This document shows positions 36,290 to 45,099 of a DNA stretch of 64,000 bases, piece after piece. The notes under the pieces are model-generated. The model saw only the letters and a list, made by a program, of their open reading frames with translations. It was not told the origin of the DNA and searched no databases. The DNA comes from Blautia sp. OF03-15BH. GTDB taxonomy: Bacteria > Bacillota > Clostridia > Lachnospirales > Lachnospiraceae. The stretch spans positions 152,752 to 216,751 of the forward strand of contig NZ_QSCM01000002.1 of NCBI RefSeq assembly GCF_003463065.1, written 5' to 3'. Within the stretch, counting starts at the first letter, position 1; each line of letters opens with the position of its first letter. A program made the position numbers and the translations under genes.

Positions 36290-36574
36290 ATGAGACGAAA
36301 AGGAAAAAAGCCTTTTGGACGGGTACTGACGGATGCGGCAGGGATTCCACCGGAGCTGGTGTCTTCCCTGCCTCTGCTTTCCATGACCGGTCAGGAAGAA
36401 CTGTTTATTGAAAATTTCAAAGGAATTCTCCAGTACACGGATGCTGTTCTTTTACTCCAGACAAAAGCCTGCCTTTTGCGGATCGAAGGACAGCATCTTT
36501 TTCTCGTCTATTACACAAAGGATGCACTGAAACTTACAGGAACCATCACCAGTGTCTGTTTTCTGACCAGCTGA
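36290..36574 (+). CDS. yqfC: Sporulation protein YqfC (YabP/YqfC family)
   Basis: 94-residue protein. The C-terminal half carries the family beta-sheet (ELFIENFKGILQYTDAVLLLQTK then RIEGQHLFLVYYTKDALKLTG). In Bacillus it is made under sigma-E in the mother cell and is linked to spore coat or cortex formation. CCGGAGGG precedes the ATG by about ten bases. It is first in the conserved yqfC-yqfD-phoH-ybeY order. Confidence 0.9.
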   Translation: MRRKGKKPFGRVLTDAAGIPPELVSSLPLLSMTGQEELFIENFKGILQYTDAVLLLQTKACLLRIEGQHLFLVYYTKDALKLTGTITSVCFLTS

Positions 36575-36588
36575 CAGGAGGATTTTTC

Positions 36589-37791
36589 ATGATGGCAAAC
36601 ATCCAGCGTCAGATGAAGGGCTACGTCCGGATACGTGTCCACACGGTTTCCTACGATCGTTTCTTAAATATCTGTGCGCTTCATAACCTTTACATATGGG
36701 ATCTCAAACCGGTGGAAAATGCTTATGAAATGAATCTTTCTATAGAAGCTTTCCGCCGCTTAAAACCTCTGGCCAGAAAGACGGGAACCCATATCCGTAT
36801 TATCAAAAAGTGCGGCCTCCCCTTCTGGCTTTTCCGGAACCGCCACAGGAAGGCCTTTGCGGCCGGTTTCGTTGGCGGGGCGTCCCTTCTGTTCCTGTTT
36901 TCTTTTTTTATCTGGAATATTGAGGTCAGCGGCAACCGTTCTGCTTCCGCAGAGGTTATTTACCGTTATCTCAAAGAAGAAAAAGCCACTTACGGAACTC
37001 TGAAAAATACCATCGACTGCAAGAAACTCCAGGCAGATCTCCGGGAAAAATTTCCGGATTTTCTCTGGGTCTCGGCAAAAATCAAGGGGACCAGCCTTCT
37101 CATTGATGTAAAAGAAAATGATCTTCAGGACCTCACACCGGAGGAATTGCCGGAAAGTGATCTCATTGCCGGAACAGCCGGGACCATTGAACGCATCATA
37201 ACACGGCAAGGGAGGCCTCAGGTACATGTCGGAGACCGGGTAAAAAAAGGGGACCTGCTGGTATCTTCTGAAATCCCCATCCTCAATGACGAAAAAGAAG
37301 TCACCGGTTATGAGTATTGTGCGGCAGATGCGGATATCCTGATAAAAACCGTTTACGAATACCGGGACAGTTTTCCTCTTTTATATGAAGAAAAACTCTA
37401 TACAGGCCGGGAGAAAAGCGGTTTTCTCATTCAGCTGGGAAGCCAGCTGTTTTCTCTGAAACCCCAAAAAGAGAGTTATCAGGCCTATGATCTGGTGACG
37501 GAGGAACGACAGTTTGGCTTTTCCCGGTATTTTAAACTTCCTCTTTTTTATGGCCGGATATATATGCGGGAATACCGTCTGATAAAGAAAAGATACTCTT
37601 CCGGCGAGGCCATTGCCCGAATGCAGGAGAAAACAGAAAAAAATATGGAAAAAATTCGGGAAAAAGGGGTTCAAATATTTGAAAATGATGTTAAAATAGA
37701 AACGGATGAGAAAAGCTGTTCCGCTTCGGGACAGCTGACACTCATTCAGAAAACCGGAAAACGAGTGGAAAGGACGAAAACAGATTCATGA
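36589..37791 (+). CDS. yqfD: Sporulation protein YqfD
   Basis: 400-residue mother-cell sporulation protein. The N-terminal domain (1-90) is cytosolic, one membrane helix lies at about residues 92-112 (SLLFLFSFFIWNIEVSG), and the remainder is extracytoplasmic with a POTRA-like region (GTLKNTIDCKKLQADLREKFPDFLWVSAKIKG). Partner of YqfC, 14 bases upstream. Its stop overlaps the phoH start by four bases. Confidence 0.92.
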   Translation: MMANIQRQMKGYVRIRVHTVSYDRFLNICALHNLYIWDLKPVENAYEMNLSIEAFRRLKPLARKTGTHIRIIKKCGLPFWLFRNRHRKAFAAGFVGGASLLFLFSFFIWNIEVSGNRSASAEVIYRYLKEEKATYGTLKNTIDCKKLQADLREKFPDFLWVSAKIKGTSLLIDVKENDLQDLTPEELPESDLIAGTAGTIERIITRQGRPQVHVGDRVKKGDLLVSSEIPILNDEKEVTGYEYCAADADILIKTVYEYRDSFPLLYEEKLYTGREKSGFLIQLGSQLFSLKPQKESYQAYDLVTEERQFGFSRYFKLPLFYGRIYMREYRLIKKRYSSGEAIARMQEKTEKNMEKIREKGVQIFENDVKIETDEKSCSASGQLTLIQKTGKRVERTKTDS

Positions 37792-38774
37792 GCATCATTG
37801 AAGCGATTACAGAAATTCCGGCAGAGCACGAGAAGAATGTATTCGGTCAGTTTGACCAGCATATAAAGAAAATTGAACGTACCCTGAATGTGACCATGAT
37901 TTTAAGAGACGGAACGCTCAAGATCATCGGAGATGCCGCCAATGTTTCCAAAGCCAAAGATATTGTGCAGGACCTGGTAAAGCTCTCCATGCGGGGGAAC
38001 ACCATTGAAGAACAGAACATCAACTATGCACTGGCGCTTGCAATGGAAAATTCCGATACCGGCTCCATGGTGGAGATCGATAAAGACTGTATCTGCCATA
38101 CCATCAACGGAAAAGTGATCAAACCCAAAACGCTGGGGCAGAAGGCTTATGTGGATGCCATCCGGAACAAGATGATCGTTTTCGGTATCGGACCTGCGGG
38201 TACCGGAAAAACCTATCTTGCCATGGCAATGGCGATTTCCGCCTTCAAAAACGGAGAGGTTTCCAGGATCATCCTTACAAGACCGGCTATCGAAGCCGGC
38301 GAAAAGCTTGGCTTCCTGCCAGGCGATCTCCAGAGTAAGGTGGATCCGTATCTTCGCCCGCTGTACGATGCCCTTTATCAGATCATGGGACCGGACAGCT
38401 TTGCAAAAAATATGGAAAAAGGTCTTATTGAGGTCGCTCCTCTGGCTTATATGCGAGGCCGGACACTGGATAATGCCTTCATCATTCTTGATGAGGCACA
38501 GAATACCACACCGGCTCAGATGAAAATGTTCCTGACCCGTATCGGTTTTGGTTCTAAAGTCATTGTGACCGGTGATTCCACCCAGAAGGATCTGCCAAGC
38601 ACCCAGAAATCCGGTCTGGAGGTCGCAATGAAGGTATTAAAAAATGTGGAAGATATTTCTTTCTGCAGCCTTACCAGCAAAGACGTGGTCCGGCACCCGC
38701 TGGTGCAGAAGATCGTCAATGCCTATGAGGAATATGAAAAGAAAGCTTCCGCACAGCAAAGGAGGCGCTCATGA
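37788..38774 (+). CDS. phoH: PhoH-family ATPase
   Basis: 328 residues. A short N-terminal nucleic-acid-binding (KH-like) region is followed by the PhoH P-loop ATPase: Walker A GPAGTGKTYLA near residue 130, Walker B FIILDEAQNTTPAQM and a TGDSTQKDLP motif. Predicted RNA-associated helicase or ATPase. It is coupled on both sides (four-base overlaps with yqfD and ybeY), and PhoH-YbeY pairs function in rRNA metabolism. Confidence 0.95.
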   Translation: MSIIEAITEIPAEHEKNVFGQFDQHIKKIERTLNVTMILRDGTLKIIGDAANVSKAKDIVQDLVKLSMRGNTIEEQNINYALALAMENSDTGSMVEIDKDCICHTINGKVIKPKTLGQKAYVDAIRNKMIVFGIGPAGTGKTYLAMAMAISAFKNGEVSRIILTRPAIEAGEKLGFLPGDLQSKVDPYLRPLYDALYQIMGPDSFAKNMEKGLIEVAPLAYMRGRTLDNAFIILDEAQNTTPAQMKMFLTRIGFGSKVIVTGDSTQKDLPSTQKSGLEVAMKVLKNVEDISFCSLTSKDVVRHPLVQKIVNAYEEYEKKASAQQRRRS

Positions 38775-39268
38775 GCGTTATTTACGAAGATGAGTATGGA
38801 AAAGACTGGCCTTTCTCTCCGGAAGAACTGGCAGGGAAAGTGATCGAGGCGAGTCTGGATTATGAAAACTGTCCTTATGAAGCCCAGGTAAATGTGCTTC
38901 TGACAGGCAATGAGGAGATTCATGAGATGAACCGGAATTTCCGAGGGATCGACCGTCCCACGGATGTACTTTCTTTTCCGCTTTTGAATTATGACACACC
39001 TTCTGACTTTTCAGCAGCAGAAGAAGAGGAAGCGGATTCCTTTGATCCGGAATCGGGTGAACTGATGCTCGGGGATATCGTTCTTTCCGGAGACAAGATT
39101 CTGGAGCAGGCAGAGGCTTATGGTCATTCTGTAAAACGGGAATTTGCTTTTCTGGTTGCTCACAGCATGCTCCATCTGTGCGGGTATGACCATATGACAG
39201 AAGAAGAAGCAAAAGAAATGGAACGGCGTCAGGAGGAGATCCTGCAGAGCCTTTCCATCACAAGATAA
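38771..39268 (+). CDS. ybeY: rRNA maturation endoribonuclease YbeY
   Basis: 165 residues. The zinc motif H-x3-H-x5-H is read in HSMLHLCGYDHMTEEE, and the conserved Arg is in NRNFRGIDRPTDVLSFP. A 30-residue acidic insertion (EEEEADSFDPESGE) lies between, common in Clostridia. It processes the 16S rRNA 3' end and takes part in ribosome quality control. The ATG overlaps the phoH stop. Confidence 0.96.
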   Translation: MSVIYEDEYGKDWPFSPEELAGKVIEASLDYENCPYEAQVNVLLTGNEEIHEMNRNFRGIDRPTDVLSFPLLNYDTPSDFSAAEEEEADSFDPESGELMLGDIVLSGDKILEQAEAYGHSVKREFAFLVAHSMLHLCGYDHMTEEEAKEMERRQEEILQSLSITR

Positions 39269-39287
39269 ACAGAGAGGGGATAGAAAC

Positions 39288-40448
39288 ATGAACAGATTAA
39301 AAACAAGACTTCTTGTAACAGCAGCAGCACTCGCTGTATTTGGCACTTCCGCCCAGGCAGCAGAGCTGGTTCAAAAAGATGACGCACCGGTGACCAGAAC
39401 AGATTCTCTGGCAGGTTTAAGCGTGGATTCTTCCTCTGAGGATACCACCGAGACTGCAGCAGAGGCTTCCACTGAAGCACTGGATCCTGATGCACAGGTA
39501 CGCAGCAAACTGACCGGTCGCCTGGTTGATGCAGAGGTAGGGACCAAACGTCCCATGGCCATCATGCTCAACAATATTTATGATGCCTGCCCCCAGGCCG
39601 GTATCGAGGAAGCCGGTATTGTTTACGAGGCTCCCGTAGAGGGCGGTCTTACCCGTCTGATGGGAATCTTTGAAGATTACCGCGGTATGGAGAAGATCGG
39701 TTCTGTCAGAAGCTGCCGTGATTATTACATTGATTTTGCAAAAGAATTTGACGCCGTTTATATCCATTACGGACAGGCTGTTTATGCCATGAACAAGCTG
39801 AACGCCGAAGATACCGATAACATCAGCGGTCTTCAGTACCAGGAGCAGGCCGGCTCTGTCAGCGGCTACTGCGGTGAGGATATTTTCTACCGTACCAGTG
39901 ACCGTCCGGCTCCTCACAATGTTTATATCAGTGAGGAAGGCATCAAGACTGCCATGGAGAGAAACGGTTACCGTACCGATTACGAGGATGATTTTGAGGC
40001 TCATTACAAATTTGCAGCTGACGGTGAGACCATCGTACCGGACGAGGGAACAGCAACGGTGATCCGTCCGGGCTACTCGGTAAACAAACCCTGGTTTGAG
40101 TATAATGAAGAGGCCGGTTATTATAACCGTTTCCAGTACGGAGAGGCACAGATCGATCAGAACACCAACGATCAGCTGGCTGTCACCAACATTATCTTCC
40201 AGGTATGCCAGTGGCAGAATTATGATGATAACGGTTATCTGAATATCGATACCCAGTCCGGCGGCGATATGTATTACTTCACCAAGGGCGGATATGAGAA
40301 AGGCACCTGGAAAAAAGCCGATCCGGAAGATCCGGACAGCCGTGCCGTTTATTACGATGCCGATGGAAATGAGATCACTCTGAATCAGGGCAGAACCTGG
40401 GTATGCATTATTCAGGACAGTTATGAGGATAATATTGTCATCGAGTAA
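39288..40448 (+). CDS. Secreted DUF3048 (YerB-like) protein
   Basis: 386 residues with a Sec signal peptide (1-25, ending AQAAEL) and no lipobox Cys, followed by a Ser/Thr/Glu-rich linker to about residue 65. The two-part DUF3048 fold follows (RPMAIMLNNIYDACPQAGIEEA, GSVRSCRDYYIDFAKEF, and TGG-poor C-terminal YYFTKGGYEKGTWKKADP). YerB relatives are surface proteins of unknown activity. GAGAGGGG precedes the ATG. Confidence 0.88.
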   Translation: MNRLKTRLLVTAAALAVFGTSAQAAELVQKDDAPVTRTDSLAGLSVDSSSEDTTETAAEASTEALDPDAQVRSKLTGRLVDAEVGTKRPMAIMLNNIYDACPQAGIEEAGIVYEAPVEGGLTRLMGIFEDYRGMEKIGSVRSCRDYYIDFAKEFDAVYIHYGQAVYAMNKLNAEDTDNISGLQYQEQAGSVSGYCGEDIFYRTSDRPAPHNVYISEEGIKTAMERNGYRTDYEDDFEAHYKFAADGETIVPDEGTATVIRPGYSVNKPWFEYNEEAGYYNRFQYGEAQIDQNTNDQLAVTNIIFQVCQWQNYDDNGYLNIDTQSGGDMYYFTKGGYEKGTWKKADPEDPDSRAVYYDADGNEITLNQGRTWVCIIQDSYEDNIVIE

Positions 40449-40512
40449 CAAAACAGATACCCCTCTGTAGAAAACAGGGTATGAATAAATATATAGGAAC
40501 ATGAGGTGTACC

Positions 40513-42159
40513 GTGGGAAACAAAAGCAAAAATAAAGATTATCTAGTACAGGGTACGATTCTGGTAGCGGCATCTTTCATTGCCCGTATCATCGGAATGG
40601 TATACCGGATTCCGCTGAAGAACATACTGGGTACGGAAGGAATCGGGTATTACAGTACAGCAAACGAGCTCTATAATATCATTCTGATGATTTCTTCCTT
40701 CAGCATCCCGCTGGCTGTGTCCAGGATGGTCTCGGAACGGCTCCATGCCGGAGAACAGAAGAATGCATACCGTGTCTTTCAGTGTGCCATGCGCTTTGCG
40801 ATCGCCGTAGGAGCAGCCATGTCCATTGTGACATTCTTATTCGCAGGCGTCATTACAAAATATGCCATGAAAGCAGAAAATGCTTCCTATGCTCTGCGTG
40901 TCCTGGCACCGGCAATTTTCCTTTTTGCCATAACTGGTGTGTTCCGCGGATTTTTCCAGGGACGCAACACCATGGTTCCCACGGCGGCTTCACAGGTCAT
41001 TGAACAGGTCGTCAACGCCATTGTATCTCTGGCAGCAGCCTTTCTTCTTGTGGGGTATGGAACAAAGCTCGGTGAAAAGAAGGGCAATGACAGTCTGGGA
41101 CCTGCCTATGGTGCTGCAGGCGGTACGCTTGGAACAGTAGTCAGCATCGCTGTCGCACTGCTGTTTCTTTTCGTTGTCTATATGGCCTACCGTGGCCGGA
41201 TGAACCGCCAGATGCGGCGGGATGTTACAAGTCGGAAAGAGGCTGACCGGGAGATCTATAAAATTCTGATCTGGACACTTGTTCCCATTGTCTTAAGTAC
41301 TGTGGTCTACAACATCGGAACCGTACTGGATCAGGGTGTTTTCAATGCCATTCTGGCAGGACAGGGCTACACAGAAAAACAGTATATGACCATCTGGGGC
41401 GTTTACTCCGGAGAATTCCGTGTACTGATGAATGTGCCTTTATCCATTGCCTCCTGCCTGGCGCCTTCTGTAGTTCCGAGCCTGGCGGCTGTTATGACAG
41501 ACAATGACACAAAGGAAGCTTCCGTAAAGGTGCGTGATACGATCCGCTACACCATGATCCTCACGATCCCCTGTGCCGTTGGCTTCCTGGCCCTGTCTTC
41601 CCCGATCATGCAGCTGATCTTCAATGATTCCACAAAGCTTGCTTCCGGTATCATGCAGACCGGTTCTCTTCTCATCGTGCTTCTGGGACTTTCCACACTG
41701 ACGACAGGGATTCTGCAGGGACTGGGCCGGATGAAAGAGCCGCTGATCCATTCAGCGATCGCTCTTGTCCTCCATCTGATCGTTCTGGCTGTGCTGATGA
41801 CGATATTCAAGCTGAACATTTATGGCGTTCTTTATTCCAATATTTTCTTTGGACTGATCATGTGTATCCTGAATGCCATTTCCATTAAAAAATATCTTCG
41901 TTACCGGCAGGAACTGGTGCGGACCTTTATCATTCCGCTGGTATCTTCCGGTATCATGGGACTGGCCGCTTATGGTATTTACACCCTGTTCCATCTGGCT
42001 GCAGGAAATGCCGTTTCCTGCCTTGCAGCCATTCTGGCAGCGGTCATTGTATACGGAGTGGTACTGATCAAGCTGCGCGGGATTACAGAAAGAGAGCTGT
42101 ACGCCATTCCCAAGGGAGCAGTTCTGGTGGGAGTGCTGAAAAAATGCAGACTGTTATAA
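40513..42159 (+). CDS. spoVB: SpoVB/MurJ-like polysaccharide flippase
   Basis: MOP-superfamily membrane protein with about 14 helices, 548 residues. Begins GNKSKNKDYLVQGTILVAAS and contains RIIGMVYRIPLKNILGTEGIG-type signature (residues about 22-42). In sporulation it moves a cortex peptidoglycan precursor; vegetative paralogues exist. GTG 40513 is chosen: GAGG lies six bases upstream and the family starts here. The ATG at 40501 overlaps that site and has its own AGGA only two bases away. It overlaps pdxK by 16 bases. Confidence 0.88.
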   Translation: MGNKSKNKDYLVQGTILVAASFIARIIGMVYRIPLKNILGTEGIGYYSTANELYNIILMISSFSIPLAVSRMVSERLHAGEQKNAYRVFQCAMRFAIAVGAAMSIVTFLFAGVITKYAMKAENASYALRVLAPAIFLFAITGVFRGFFQGRNTMVPTAASQVIEQVVNAIVSLAAAFLLVGYGTKLGEKKGNDSLGPAYGAAGGTLGTVVSIAVALLFLFVVYMAYRGRMNRQMRRDVTSRKEADREIYKILIWTLVPIVLSTVVYNIGTVLDQGVFNAILAGQGYTEKQYMTIWGVYSGEFRVLMNVPLSIASCLAPSVVPSLAAVMTDNDTKEASVKVRDTIRYTMILTIPCAVGFLALSSPIMQLIFNDSTKLASGIMQTGSLLIVLLGLSTLTTGILQGLGRMKEPLIHSAIALVLHLIVLAVLMTIFKLNIYGVLYSNIFFGLIMCILNAISIKKYLRYRQELVRTFIIPLVSSGIMGLAAYGIYTLFHLAAGNAVSCLAAILAAVIVYGVVLIKLRGITERELYAIPKGAVLVGVLKKCRLL

Positions 42160-42992
42160 AAAGAAAACCGATCAAAAGAGCAGCCGTTCTTCACGATCTT
42201 TGTACCGTGGGGAAGGCTGCCATGACAAACATTCTTCCTGTGCTGTCCGTTCTGGGTGTGGAGGCCTGCCCGGTTCCGACTATGGTGCTTTCCACACATA
42301 CCGGCGGCTATGGAAGACCTGCCATTTATCCGCTTTCCGGTTTTGCCGGAGACTGCGGAAAACATTTAAAGGAACAAGGCTTTTCCTTTGATGCTGTTTT
42401 TATCGGCTATCTGGGAAATGAGAAAAATGTCCGGGAGGCTTATGCTTTTCTGGACGATTTTTCTTCCGGACCGATACTTTTTGATCCGATCATGGCAGAT
42501 CATGGAAAGTTTTATTCCAATTTTGATGAGAGTTATAACGCCCTATTAAAAGGGCTGATCCCCAGATGCACACTGATGACACCAAATTATACAGAAAGCT
42601 GTCTTCTCACCGCTGAACCTTATGAAGAGATCTGCACGGAAGACAAGCTTCAGAAGATTGCGGATAAGCTGAAAAAACTTGGCTGCAAAAATGCGGTGAT
42701 CACCAGTATTCCGCTGGAAGGAAGACTTTCTGCCGTTGGGATCCTGACAGAAGACAGGACAGAATGGTTTACTTATGAACCGACAGGCAGAGCTTATCCC
42801 GGAACCGGTGATCTGTTCTCTGCGGTACTTCTCGGTGCGCTTCTGAAAGATCTTCCACTGGAAAAAGCAGCAGGAGCAGCACATCGTTTTGTGGCTCACT
42901 GCATTCAGAAAAGCGATGAAGCCGGTTACGATACCAGAGAAGGTGTCCTTCTGGAACCGGAGCTTCTGGAACTGGTAAAAATTGTTTCGTAA
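42144..42992 (+). CDS. pdxK: Pyridoxamine/pyridoxine kinase
   Basis: Ribokinase-fold kinase phosphorylating vitamin B6 vitamers, 282 residues. N-terminal VLHDLCTVGKAAMTNILPVLS and LSTHTGGYGRP are PdxY/PdxK-like; DPIMADHGKFY and TPNYTESCLLT follow; the catalytic anion hole is AYPGTGDLFSAVLLG near residue 216-230. The start overlaps the end of spoVB in another frame. Confidence 0.92.
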   Translation: MQTVIKRKPIKRAAVLHDLCTVGKAAMTNILPVLSVLGVEACPVPTMVLSTHTGGYGRPAIYPLSGFAGDCGKHLKEQGFSFDAVFIGYLGNEKNVREAYAFLDDFSSGPILFDPIMADHGKFYSNFDESYNALLKGLIPRCTLMTPNYTESCLLTAEPYEEICTEDKLQKIADKLKKLGCKNAVITSIPLEGRLSAVGILTEDRTEWFTYEPTGRAYPGTGDLFSAVLLGALLKDLPLEKAAGAAHRFVAHCIQKSDEAGYDTREGVLLEPELLELVKIVS

Positions 42993-43038
42993 AAGAAACA
43001 AAAAAACAACCGATACTGTAACAAAGGAGTGGATGTTT

Positions 43039-43347
43039 ATGAACAGCCAAAGTTACAGGATCGGTTTTTTTGCGGGTATTTTACTGCTTTCCCTGCTCTA
43101 TATCTTCAGTGACACCCGATTTCAGGCAGAGCAGGAGAGTGTACGGGCAGAAAGTGAAATGCGTTATTATCTGAAAGAAGAAAACGGAACCGTCAGCGTT
43201 TATAGTGGAGAAACACAGGAGCTTTTTGAAAAAACCTCCATACCGTTTCGAAAACTTCCGGTAGAGATCCAGACGGAAATCCGCCAGGGAAAGTCTTTTT
43301 CCGGAGAAGAAGAACTTTTTGACTTTCTGGAAAATTACAGCAGTTAA
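43039..43347 (+). CDS. Small membrane-anchored protein with BofC C-terminal-like domain
   Basis: 102 residues from ATG 43039 (AAAGGAGTGG about nine bases upstream; ATG 43033 is too close to it). One N-terminal helix (RIGFFAGILLLSLLYIFSD) anchors it outside the membrane. The rest (YLKEENGTVSVYSGETQELFEKTSIPF, LPVEIQTEIRQG, ELFDFLENYSS) fits the C-terminal domain of BofC, a forespore protein controlling sigma-K activation. Similarity is to that domain only. Confidence 0.65.
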   Translation: MNSQSYRIGFFAGILLLSLLYIFSDTRFQAEQESVRAESEMRYYLKEENGTVSVYSGETQELFEKTSIPFRKLPVEIQTEIRQGKSFSGEEELFDFLENYSS

Positions 43348-43432
43348 TTGAAAAAAGAGTAGATGTTTCCGGAAAAATGGTGTAAGATAGGGTGGTATGC
43401 TTGACATACTTGACCTAAGGAGGAATGACGGT

Positions 43433-44275
43433 ATGGATTTACGGAAACATCTGAAGGATAAAAAGCGGATCGTCATCAAGATCGGTTCCTCTTCTCTGAC
43501 CCATCCGGAAACGGGGGCACTGAATCTGACAAAAATGGAGGTTCTGGTCCGTGAGATCACAGATCTTCGGAATCAGGGAAAAGACGTGATCCTGGTCTCG
43601 TCCGGTGCGATCGCAGTCGGAAGTCAGGCCGCCGGTTTTCCAAAACGACCGGAACGGACCGAAGAAAAACAGGCCTGTGCAGCGATCGGTCAGGCCAGGC
43701 TGATGATGATCTATCAAAAGCTTTTTTCGGAATATAATCAAAGCTGTGCACAGATCCTGATGACCAAAAGCACAGTACAGAACAATCTCAGCCGGCTGAA
43801 TGCGTATCATACTTTTGAAGAATTGTTAAAGCTGGGAGTGGTACCCATCGTAAACGAGAACGATACGGTTTCCACCTATGAGATGAAATTTGGTGATAAC
43901 GACCGGCTTTCTGCGATCGTGACAGCCCTTGTGGGTGCGGATCTTCTGATCCTGCTTTCGGATATTGACGGGCTTTTCACCGATGATCCCCATACGAATC
44001 CGGATGCAGCGTTTATTGATGAGGTTCATGAGTTGGATGAAGAGCTCCTGCAAATGGGGAAGGATACCAGCAGCAGTAAGGTAGGTACCGGCGGCATGGC
44101 TTCCAAGCTGACCGCAGCCCGGCTGGCAGTCAGTTCCGGTGCCGATATGCTCATTGCCAACGGAAAGGACTTTCATATTCTGCACCGCCTGATGGAGGGC
44201 GAACATCTGGGTACTCTGTTTCAGGGAAGTGCAGGAAAAGATTTTTACCTGATGGATTATCTGGAAAAAATGTAA
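43433..44275 (+). CDS. proB: Glutamate 5-kinase
   Basis: First enzyme of proline synthesis. 280 residues from ATG 43433, which has AAGGAGGA upstream. Amino-acid kinase fold with IVIKIGSSSLTH, LVSSGAIAVG, NENDTVSTYEMKFGDND, LLSDIDGLF and VGTGGMASKLTAARLA. The C-terminal PUA domain found in E. coli ProB is absent, so it is the short form. proA follows two small genes downstream. Confidence 0.96.
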   Translation: MDLRKHLKDKKRIVIKIGSSSLTHPETGALNLTKMEVLVREITDLRNQGKDVILVSSGAIAVGSQAAGFPKRPERTEEKQACAAIGQARLMMIYQKLFSEYNQSCAQILMTKSTVQNNLSRLNAYHTFEELLKLGVVPIVNENDTVSTYEMKFGDNDRLSAIVTALVGADLLILLSDIDGLFTDDPHTNPDAAFIDEVHELDEELLQMGKDTSSSKVGTGGMASKLTAARLAVSSGADMLIANGKDFHILHRLMEGEHLGTLFQGSAGKDFYLMDYLEKM

Positions 44276-44291
44276 CAAAGGAGATAGAAAT

Positions 44292-44528
44292 ATGGGAATT
44301 TCTGATGAAAAGATCCAGCGGATCAATGAACTTGCCCGCCGTTCCAAAGCAGAAGGGCTGACAGAAGAGGAAAAAAAGGAGCAGCAGCTCCTTCGGAAAG
44401 AATTTCTGACTTCCGTTCGTATGAATCTGAAAAGCCAGCTGGATAACATTGATATCTTAAACAAAGACGGCAGTATAGAAAATCTGGGTGATAAATATGG
44501 ACAAAAACTCAAAGAAAAAGGAAATTAG
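44292..44528 (+). CDS. DUF896 / UPF0291 protein (YnzC-like)
   Basis: 78 residues, helical hairpin with the family motif RINELARRSKAEGLTEEEKKEQQ. Cytosolic, function unknown in Firmicutes. AAGGAGAT lies before the ATG. It overlaps the next gene by 32 bases. Confidence 0.93.
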   Translation: MGISDEKIQRINELARRSKAEGLTEEEKKEQQLLRKEFLTSVRMNLKSQLDNIDILNKDGSIENLGDKYGQKLKEKGN

Positions 44529-45066
44529 AAAAGAGATCCTGAAATGCCGCCGTTCTCTCAGGGAAGAGGAGATCTGTTATGGCAGTCACAAAATCGCGGA
44601 GAAGATCCTTTCCATGGAGGTTTATCAGAAGGCAGAAGCGGTTTATCTCTACATAGACTGTAAAGGCGAAGCCTCTGTAAAGGAGATTTATGAGGCAGCA
44701 TTTAAAGATGGCAAGCGTATCGCCGCACCGAGAGTCCACGGAGATGACATGACCTTTTATTATATCCGCTCTATGGAGGAAGATCTGGAGCCTGGCTATT
44801 TTGATATTCCGGAACCGAAAACCTCCCTTCCGGAAGCTTCCGATGAAACGGCACTTCTTCTGGTACCCGGAGTGGGCTTTGACCCTCAGTGTCACCGTCT
44901 TGGTTACGGAAAAGGCTTTTACGACCGTTATCTGAGTGCTCATCCGGATCATCCGACCATCGCTCTGGCACTGGATTTTCAGATACGGGAAGAGATCCCG
45001 TCAGATACCTTTGATGTTCTGCCGGATCTGGTGGTAACGCCATCCAGTATTTACCGGCACAGATAA
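44497..45066 (+). CDS. 5-formyltetrahydrofolate cyclo-ligase
   Basis: 189 residues. Converts 5-formyl-THF to 5,10-methenyl-THF using ATP. Visible motifs: KEIRKEILKCRRSL, the central PRVHGDDMTFY, and the C-terminal nucleotide motif LVPGVGFDPQCHRLGYGKGFYDR (residues 126-148). ATG 44497 is inside the end of the DUF896 gene, so translation is coupled. Confidence 0.95.
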   Translation: MDKNSKKKEIRKEILKCRRSLREEEICYGSHKIAEKILSMEVYQKAEAVYLYIDCKGEASVKEIYEAAFKDGKRIAAPRVHGDDMTFYYIRSMEEDLEPGYFDIPEPKTSLPEASDETALLLVPGVGFDPQCHRLGYGKGFYDRYLSAHPDHPTIALALDFQIREEIPSDTFDVLPDLVVTPSSIYRHR

Positions 45067-45099
45067 ACCGCTGAACTTTTTTGCAAAAGGAGGATATCT